Positions 59,135-64,000 of a stretch of 64,000 nucleotides of DNA are shown here, piece after piece. Location: positions 72,907,001-72,971,000 of the forward strand of contig CM032232.1 in assembly GCA_019009955.1 (NCBI GenBank), written 5' to 3'. How positions within the stretch are numbered: the first letter of the stretch is position 1; the number at the start of each line of letters is the position of its first letter. The DNA is from Riptortus pedestris. Taxonomy: Eukaryota > Arthropoda > Insecta > Hemiptera > Alydidae. Position numbers and translations under genes: made by a program. A model generated the notes under the pieces. It was not told the origin of the DNA and searched no databases. It worked only from the letters and a program-made list of their open reading frames with translations.

Positions 59135-59455
59135 TTTATTTCAGTCAACACTAGAGATCATATTTGTTATTGGCAGAAATCGGACATGGAGGAATCGAAA
59201 ATTCAAAATATTTCCGTTATTATGAATGGGATCATAAAGTGTTATAGAACCAATCTTCTTAAACTATTGATGATCTACTAATGTTGCTCTATGGATTTTT
59301 TTCGTGTCTCGTGTATTAAGAGAGTTATTCGCTTTTTCTTGTTTCCAGCCTAGAAATAATGAAATAGTGAATAGATGATGAGATGAGGCTACCAGTGAGT
59401 CATACCAGCACGACGGAAATTTGCTTAGTTTACGCAGCCCCTGCGTGACGGACCT
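59135..59455 (+). mobile_element. Variant HINE, core and right end
   Basis: TTATTGGCAGAAATCGGAC, TCCGTTATTATGAATGGG and TTATTCGCTTTTTCTTG lead into a right end (GGAAATTTGCTTAGTTTACG) with a perfect stem-loop and GACGGACC. It shows what the interrupted copy at 50836 looked like before nesting. Confidence 0.75.
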
Positions 59456-60423
59456 CTTTTTTCAGTCCTTATTCTAATCAATGGGTACATTAATGGCGTT
59501 TTATTTCATTCTACCCCTGGCATTGCAAGTTATAGGAAGTTATGTTGTATTTACAAGTTACATTGTTTTTCACTGAACATATCTTCAGTTCATTTGCTGC
59601 TTCTCATAGACGATTCATGTATGCTATGTCACATTTATACTGCTTGATACATTCACACGTGTCCAAACGTTCTTTTTCGGACTAACACTTTCATGAACTC
59701 AAACTTAATTATCAAGTAACTTTACAGGACTAATGGCTTTCATAAATGTCCCTAATATTAATTGTTCTACTCCCAAGAAGCCTAGTTCGATATTAAATAT
59801 TACCTGATAAAGCGTAAAATTCCGATAGCTTATATTCAATATTTTCTTTTCATTTTGTAACTAGTGTTTTAATGGTACCAATATATATATTTAAAAATAG
59901 ACAATAAAAAGAATTATTAGTCCCATGAATATCTCGTTCAATTTATGATGAAACAAATTCACATTTCTTTTGTGTGATATTTTATGTATTTGAAGAGTAA
60001 ATTGTGCGCTTCGAACACATGTTTAACATTTAAGGACACAATATCATTGAATTAATGTAAAAATAAAAATAAGCATCAAGAATTAAACCTAATTATATGG
60101 AATAAGGAAAATAAAGTTTACAATTAGGGAAAGAGGCAGTTGAAGCGAGACAGATAGACGAAACAAAAATATCCTCGGGTTAAGACAAAACAGAAAATTC
60201 CAGAAATAATAAAGATCTCCCGTCCCTCTAGCCGAGAAAAAAACTCCGTTTGGAGATTTTGTCTCCAGAATGACTAATAGATATCTTAAAGGAGCATCCG
60301 AGCTATATTTAGTGTTTCCATAAGTCGGGCCTGATCGGCTGGGGCTGGGAACGGCCAGTTAGACATACAACTACAGAAACAGGAATTAGTCATACACACT
60401 CTTACACTAGGGAGCGTTGCGCA
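59456..60423. other. No gene seen; possible ribozyme-like remnant
   Basis: TTTGGAGATTTTGTCTCCAGAA at about 60249-60270 has a perfect stem like stem II of the core at 40565, but both catalytic motifs are lost. Nothing else is recognised. Confidence 0.3.
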
Positions 60424-60581
<158 letters not shown>

Positions 60582-60715
60582 TCTAACCTCGATTACTTTT
60601 AGTGCTCCTGAATTCTCAATAGTCATTTTCTGGGAATCATTGTCTCCCGGTTTTGGTTACCTCTTAACTGTTTATCAATCTTATATCACATTTTCTTTCT
60701 TGAAGTGGCTCCATT

Positions 60716-60739
60716 ACACACACACACACACACACACAT
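60716..60739. repeat. (CA)n microsatellite
   Basis: About 12 CA units. Confidence 0.9.
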
Positions 60740-60926
60740 ACTGTTTTAACCGTTTTTGCTAATACATTTTTATCTGGCAACTTCATATTTCTCTTTTTAC
60801 TATCTATTTTTCTTTTTTGTCAATCTATATGTGTATCTAAACAATCTCCTGTCATTCTCTAAAAACTGTTCTACCTCACAAGCCACTATCGCCAACTCAT
60901 TTAATGGCTTACATTAATACACATAT

Positions 60927-60927
<1 letters not shown>

Positions 60928-61013
<86 letters not shown>
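60928..61013. repeat. Compound (CA)n(TA)n microsatellite
   Basis: CA repeats to about 60964 pass directly into TA repeats to 61013. Confidence 0.95.
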
Positions 61014-61016
<3 letters not shown>

Positions 61017-61440
61017 ACGTTTTATTACAAAAATCAGTAATAATCGTTGTTTATAAGAGTTCTTTTGGATTGCAAAATTAAAAACACACAAGCTTCACAG
61101 TTTTTATCACCCCACAATTTATTTAACAAGCACTACACAGTTGGTTAATTATTCTTAATTACTACTCACAGTATGCACCGATAGCTTCACAGTTCTTCAG
61201 ATTACACAGTCCAATAATTCACTCACCATCACCGGAGTTCACAGAAAATAGACGGCACTGCAATGATCTTCGCGAAGTTAACGGCACTGCACTGTCTTAA
61301 AAACGGCACTACAATTTTACTTACAGAGTCACGGCACAATACTGTTCTTCAGATAAAACAATTTACCGCACTACAACTAAGTCGCACTGATGAACACTTG
61401 AAGACAGCTGAGAACAAACTAAACTGTCGGTTTTTGTTTT
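61014..61440. repeat. Unclassified element with CGGCACT repeats
   Basis: ACGGCACT-like motifs recur at about 61252, 61281, 61303, 61331, 61365 and 61382, spaced roughly 17-35 bp, with CTTCACAGTT or TTCTTCAGAT between several. It starts TGTTACGTTTTATTAC, which could be the edge of an LTR, but no matching end, primer site or pol gene is seen. Confidence 0.35.
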
Positions 61441-61649
61441 TTTTTCCTACACCTGACTAAAGAAGAAAGACCAAAAGAAAAATCATGCGTAGAAGAAGGG
61501 CATGCGAAGAAAACTAAGCGAAAGAAAAACGTGCAAGCATGCAAAATAAAAACAAGTACCTCATGTACACACGCATATACACGGGATATACACATACATA
61601 CCGGGCTGTGATGTAGGATAGGATAAGGATTTTGGGTGAGGATTGCCTT

Positions 61650-63250
61650 TTTTCTGTAATTTATTTATTATCATTTTAAGGCGGTTTTGTAGATAGGAGT
61701 CCGGGTGCTGGTTGTCTGAGGAGACGTGCTGAAGATGATCTGCGCAGGGTCACAGTTGATACTGATAGCTAGGGTAAGATGAAAGATAGTCGGAGAGTAG
61801 GCTAAAAGGAGAAAGGGTTAGTAGAGAGAGATAGATGTGTTATTGTTCAAGTGTCAGTGTGAGTGTTGTGATTTAGAAGACTGTGTGTAGGTGTGTCGCC
61901 TCTTCTGTGTCTATTGTTCCAGTAGGTCTACTAGTCTTGTAGTGAGGTATGTTGGTCCTTGCCATCGTTCGTACCGGTCTTGGGAAGTCGTCGAACATTC
62001 GGTTGTCGGTGCTTTGTAGTCCGTCGTAGAATTTGTAGTAGCGTCGTCTGATGAAAGAGGCGATTGTGGGTATGTTGAGCAGTTGGTGTAGTTCTGGTGC
62101 CTTGGTTTGTCTCAAGGATGTATGATATGAGATAGTTTTCAGGATAGAGTTTTGAAACTGCTGAAGCTGTTGAAGAGTAGACGGAAGAAGAAATCGAAAT
62201 AGTGGTGTTCCGTATGTTAGTGTGGGACGTAAGACTCCAGTGTATATTAGTTTCTTCAGTCTGAGTGTGAGCGTCTGTGATCTGAGTATGTGACCAAGGG
62301 AGCGGGCTTTTGTCCTGACCTGCTTTAGCTTCCTTGTGAAATGTGTTCCGAATGTGAGGTGTTTCCCTAACTGGATTCCCAGGTAGTTGATCTTTTCTGA
62401 AAGTTTTATTGTTTTGTCTTGTATCCTAAAACTACCTGGGCGTTTCACGGATCCGTTTCTCTTTCCGAAGGTGAAGTGTAACGCGTCTGTCTTGGTCGGG
62501 TTTACTGCGATGTTTATGTCATTTAGTCCTTTTGTCACGTCGTTACAAGTTCTCTCGGCGAGTGTGAGTGCGTGTTTGTGTGAAATGGATGTGCTGTATA
62601 TCGCGATATCGTCGGCGTAGGCGGCTATTTTTGCATGTGTGTATTGTTTGCCGACGATATGTCCTGTGTATATGTTGAACAGTATACTTGCAAGCACTGA
62701 CCCTTGAGGCACGCCGCAAGGGACAGGCTGTGGGCGCGAGAGGCCTGTTCCTACCCTAACAGTCATAGTACGTCCGTCTAAGAAGGAGTGTATGATGTTA
62801 TAGAGTTGTTCTGGGCATCTGTTTGTTCTGAGTTTAATGAGCAGTGTTTTATGTGAGACAGAGTCGAAAGCTTTAGTGCAGTCGATGGAGATGAGTGCTG
62901 TGGTACGGTTTCTGTTCATGTTGTTAGTGATGTGTGATTGGAGCCTTACTAACTGGTGTTCGGAGCTGTGTCGTGCGCGGAAACCAAACTGTTCGGCAGG
63001 GATTAAATTCTCCTCTGCACAGTACTCTTTAAGGTAGATGAGGATTATCTTCTCATATATCTTAGAGAGGTGACACAGAAGGTTGATAGGCCTATAGTGT
63101 TCTGCCGCGTCGCCGCGCTTCCCGGTTTTGAGTATTGTAAAACTGTCGGGCGAGCTGCACATGCTTATATAGAGGGGCGGCAACATGAAAGGACATAGTC
63201 TCGAAGGTACTGGACTCTTAAGTCTGGAACAATCCAGGCGCCCATAATCC
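61650..63250 (-). mobile_element. Jockey-type LINE, 5' truncated
   Basis: It covers the reverse transcriptase frame and a 3' UTR of about 220 bp. Two overlapping AATAAA signals (61660-61669, minus) and a short A run lie near 61650, likely the 3' end. Upstream of the frame, similarity to LINE proteins stops within about 20 codons, so the element is 5' truncated near 63190-63250. Confidence 0.7.
61873..63186 (-). CDS. LINE reverse transcriptase (Jockey-like), partial
   Basis: 437 codons with an intact stop. It holds the ordered motifs of a non-LTR reverse transcriptase: YRPINLL (31-37), FGFR (67-70), motif A IDCTKAFDSV (catalytic D102), motif B GVPQGSV (158-164; the usual GP after it is AS), motif C YADD (D192, D193) and YLGIQLG (268-274). 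A C-terminal region of about 160 residues follows without RNase H, as in Jockey and its relatives. The enzyme copies element RNA into DNA at a nicked target. The annotated ATG is only the first in frame. The endonuclease and finger region are missing, so it is probably inactive despite the open frame, which suggests recent insertion. Confidence 0.85.
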   Translation of the reverse strand: MLPPLYISMCSSPDSFTILKTGKRGDAAEHYRPINLLCHLSKIYEKIILIYLKEYCAEENLIPAEQFGFRARHSSEHQLVRLQSHITNNMNRNRTTALISIDCTKAFDSVSHKTLLIKLRTNRCPEQLYNIIHSFLDGRTMTVRVGTGLSRPQPVPCGVPQGSVLASILFNIYTGHIVGKQYTHAKIAAYADDIAIYSTSISHKHALTLAERTCNDVTKGLNDINIAVNPTKTDALHFTFGKRNGSVKRPGSFRIQDKTIKLSEKINYLGIQLGKHLTFGTHFTRKLKQVRTKARSLGHILRSQTLTLRLKKLIYTGVLRPTLTYGTPLFRFLLPSTLQQLQQFQNSILKTISYHTSLRQTKAPELHQLLNIPTIASFIRRRYYKFYDGLQSTDNRMFDDFPRPVRTMARTNIPHYKTSRPTGTIDTEEATHLHTVF

Positions 63251-63332
63251 TCTGTTGGCTCCTTTCATCTCCTCCTTACCTCCCAAATACGCGGCTATCT
63301 CTGTTTAATTTTCATGTATTTAATTTTCGCGA

Positions 63333-63334
<2 letters not shown>

Positions 63335-63380
<46 letters not shown>

Positions 63381-63402
63381 TCTCTCTCTCTCTCTCTCCC
63401 TC
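63335..63402. repeat. (TA)n followed by (CT)n
   Basis: TA repeats at 63335-63378, then CT repeats to about 63402. This may be the target microsatellite of the Helitron beyond it. Confidence 0.9.
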
Positions 63403-63446
63403 ATTCTTACTTTCTTCCTCCTCTACTCCCTTTTCTTCTTATGGTG

Positions 63447-64000
63447 TCTGTTTGTTTGTTTGTTTGTTTGTTTGTTTATTTGTTTGTTTGTTTGTTACCT
63501 TTTCACGCATAAACGGCACTGAACCGAATTTTAAAGGTAAGAAGACTTGGAGTATATATATTACTACTGAACCCAACTTAGACTTTAGCTATATTAATAT
63601 TCTCTGAGACGAACAGGAGTGGGGGTTATAAGGGAGGCCTGAAATTAAAAATAGCGATATTTCGTTTCCTATTGGTTTTTTTGGCAAATATGCATATAAC
63701 AAAGGTTATTTATTTTGTTATTTAGAAATGAAACTTTTGTTATATACACTTTTTTCGTATACCGAACTATAAACGAGATATACGCTATAGGTACCTATAG
63801 CGGAAATCAACAATTTTATTTGGGACAAAAGACCCATCCAAAATTTAATAAAACTCGGTATGTGTATTATCACTAACGCTTTCATTATAACAAGCCATAC
63901 ATCATTTCTAGGGACGGGCAGAAGTGGGGGTTGTAAGGGATGCCTAAAATTAAAAATAGCGGTTATTTCGTTTTCTATTCGTTTTCGGCAAATATGAACA
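63447..64000 (+). mobile_element. Helitron, left part, cut by window edge
   Basis: (GTTT)n, then TTACCTTTTCACGCATAAACG, AGGAGTGGGGGTTATAAGGG (63611) and a second GTGGGGGTTGTAAGGG (about 63921). This is the same internal repeat series as at 28229-29338. The 5' TC end is obscured by the CT tract. Confidence 0.75.

Noticed and set aside
61725..61755. GCTGAAGATGATCTGCGC on the plus strand as a hammerhead core
   Set aside because: No GAAA partner follows, and it lies within the LINE 3' UTR read from the other strand.

Overview
This is AT-rich eukaryotic DNA, most likely from an arthropod with a large, repeat-rich genome. The signs are a Jockey-type LINE, DINE-1/HINE-like Helentron derivatives, a tRNA-derived SINE, canonical Helitrons, a piggyBac-like MITE and many (TA)n tracts. 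No complete host gene, rRNA or true tRNA gene was recognised. The window reads as intergenic or intronic DNA built from layers of mobile elements. The species cannot be named from the sequence alone.

The dominant family occurs in about 30 full or partial copies on both strands. Its left end holds TTAGCAGATTTCCC, followed by a palindrome around CCCTTAAGGG. The middle has a conserved block, a (TA)n tract and a core. The right end is GGGAAATCTGCTTAG, followed by a stem-loop (ACGCAG/CTGCGT) and GACGGAC plus a T run. Inverted subterminal repeats, an internal microsatellite and a 3' stem-loop are the hallmarks of Helentron-associated interspersed elements (HINE, e.g. DINE-1). Copies are nested in one another (30988-32324, 50836-51620), fused in tandem (53491-55193), or carry two cores (16421-17341). 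A different, canonical Helitron (5' TC, 3' hairpin and CTAG) sits inside the (TA)n tract of one copy (28229-29338). A minus-strand relative is at 55884-56745, and a third copy runs off the right edge.

The most unusual content is a set of short retroposon-like units containing hammerhead-ribozyme-like cores (CTGANGA, stem II, GAAA, very short stem III, H17). The best are at 40565-40607 and 1662-1705, where a five-base-pair stem I also closes. Three loci (9642-10272, 11941-12258, 37068-37682) are large inverted dimers, each with such a core in both arms pointing outward. Two have direct repeats of 12-14 bp at their edges and share a TCCACC motif near the right end. A 115-bp insertion at 51887-52001 has the same style, with a 14-bp target duplication. 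This resembles the hammerhead-bearing terminal regions known from Penelope-like retroelements, but no Penelope protein is visible here.

LINE remains are: a Jockey-type reverse transcriptase open for 437 codons (61873-63186, minus strand), a degenerate pol C-terminus (about 41500-41925), and three RNase H/zinc-knuckle 3' ends (42203-42430 minus, 42440-43045 plus, 49399-49903 plus). About a dozen SINE copies are present, one with a perfect 12-bp target duplication. A 57-bp minisatellite covers 21871-22822. The only places suggesting host gene parts are a short exon-like frame at 24130-24254 (minus) and a CpG-containing GC-rich island at 26330-26800. Both are weak calls.
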